From the NCBI RefSeq assembly GCF_902143515.1, contig NZ_CABFVD010000002.1, positions 291,088-355,087 on the forward strand: a DNA stretch of 64,000 nt. Direction: 5' to 3'. Position numbers and translations under genes: made by a program. How positions within the stretch are numbered: position 1 is the stretch's first letter; each line of letters starts with the position of its first letter. Of this stretch, positions 63,949-64,000 are shown one piece after another. Below the pieces are notes generated by a model. The model was not told the origin of the DNA and made no database searches. It saw nothing but the letters and a program-made list of their open reading frames with translations. This DNA is from Hathewaya massiliensis (lineage in GTDB: Bacteria > Bacillota > Clostridia > Clostridiales > Clostridiaceae).

Positions 63949-64000
63949 AGCACAAAAGTTGTAAGTATATTTCCAGCATACAATATTAAGTATAAATTTT

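Overview
The window is AT-rich DNA (roughly 70 percent A+T by eye) with Gram-positive style ribosome-binding sites (AGGAGG/GGGGG), many intrinsic terminators, a glmS ribozyme, FMN and cobalamin riboswitches, a selenium/sulfur YedE-TusA-DUF3343 set and a corrinoid methyltransferase pair. This fits a low-GC anaerobic Firmicute of the Clostridium sensu stricto type. I cannot name the species from sequence alone. No rRNA, tRNA, CRISPR array, phage or complete insertion sequence was seen.

Layout. (1) 1-6 kb: amino-sugar synthesis, glmM and ribozyme-controlled glmS, flanking a HAD-family lipoprotein phosphatase. (2) 6-17.5 kb: an accessory, partly decayed stretch. It holds a large unknown membrane protein, a DUF4351 remnant, a small tyrosine phosphatase whose expected ATG reads ATA, two different PD-(D/E)XK nuclease-like genes, a truncated RhuM gene, a Nudix gene, a Nudix-HD fusion, a C_GCAxxG_C_C protein, a YdbC-like protein, an SF0329-like protein and the 3' end of a lost AAA ATPase. 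(3) 17.6-25 kb: DUF2500, a Nudix gene overlapping an O-antigen-ligase-like gene, an ABC-F ATPase, an SsuA/ThiY-type ABC importer and DegV. (4) 25.5-31 kb: a cysteine desulfurase divergent from yedE-tusA-DUF3343, then a membrane-linked MutS-like ATPase and a DUF2691 protein. (5) 31-36.9 kb: ArsR plus a NifX-like protein, EamA and AI-2E family transporters, an EFR1 ferredoxin and DedA. (6) 36.9-38.2 kb: a 1.3-kb gene-free stretch with an orphan cobalamin riboswitch, a compact three-way-junction RNA candidate with its own terminator, and a decayed inverted-repeat element. (7) 38-47 kb: a dicarboxylate/amino-acid symporter, a small kinase-like gene, mgtE with an elaborate leader, DUF1361, L25/Ctc and glnS. 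(8) 47-52.6 kb: an LCP protein, then FMN riboswitch-ribD-ribE-ribBA-ribH and a 53-aa ORF. (9) 53-64 kb: a YgjP-like metallopeptidase, an FG-GAP-like protein, thyA-dfrA, a viroplasmin-RNase H, a PAS histidine kinase divergent from a chemotaxis receptor, and a corrinoid protein with its methyltransferase.

The most interesting signals are in RNA. Three unrelated genes (the ABC importer ATPase at 23544, the MutS-like gene at 28723 and ribBA at 50712) have no Shine-Dalgarno (SD) sequence next to the start codon. Each has an SD-like purine run 48-57 nt upstream, separated from the start by a hairpin with a UUUAG/CUAAA base. Two base pairs of that stem covary across the three loci, and folding it brings the SD near the start. 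A cysteine desulfurase at 26640 shows a more complex version of the same layout. mgtE is preceded by a 32-codon leader ORF (MDASPLP...) whose stop codon lies in the loop of a hairpin that hides the mgtE SD, with a competing anti-sequestor upstream. This resembles a magnesium-responsive leader-peptide switch.
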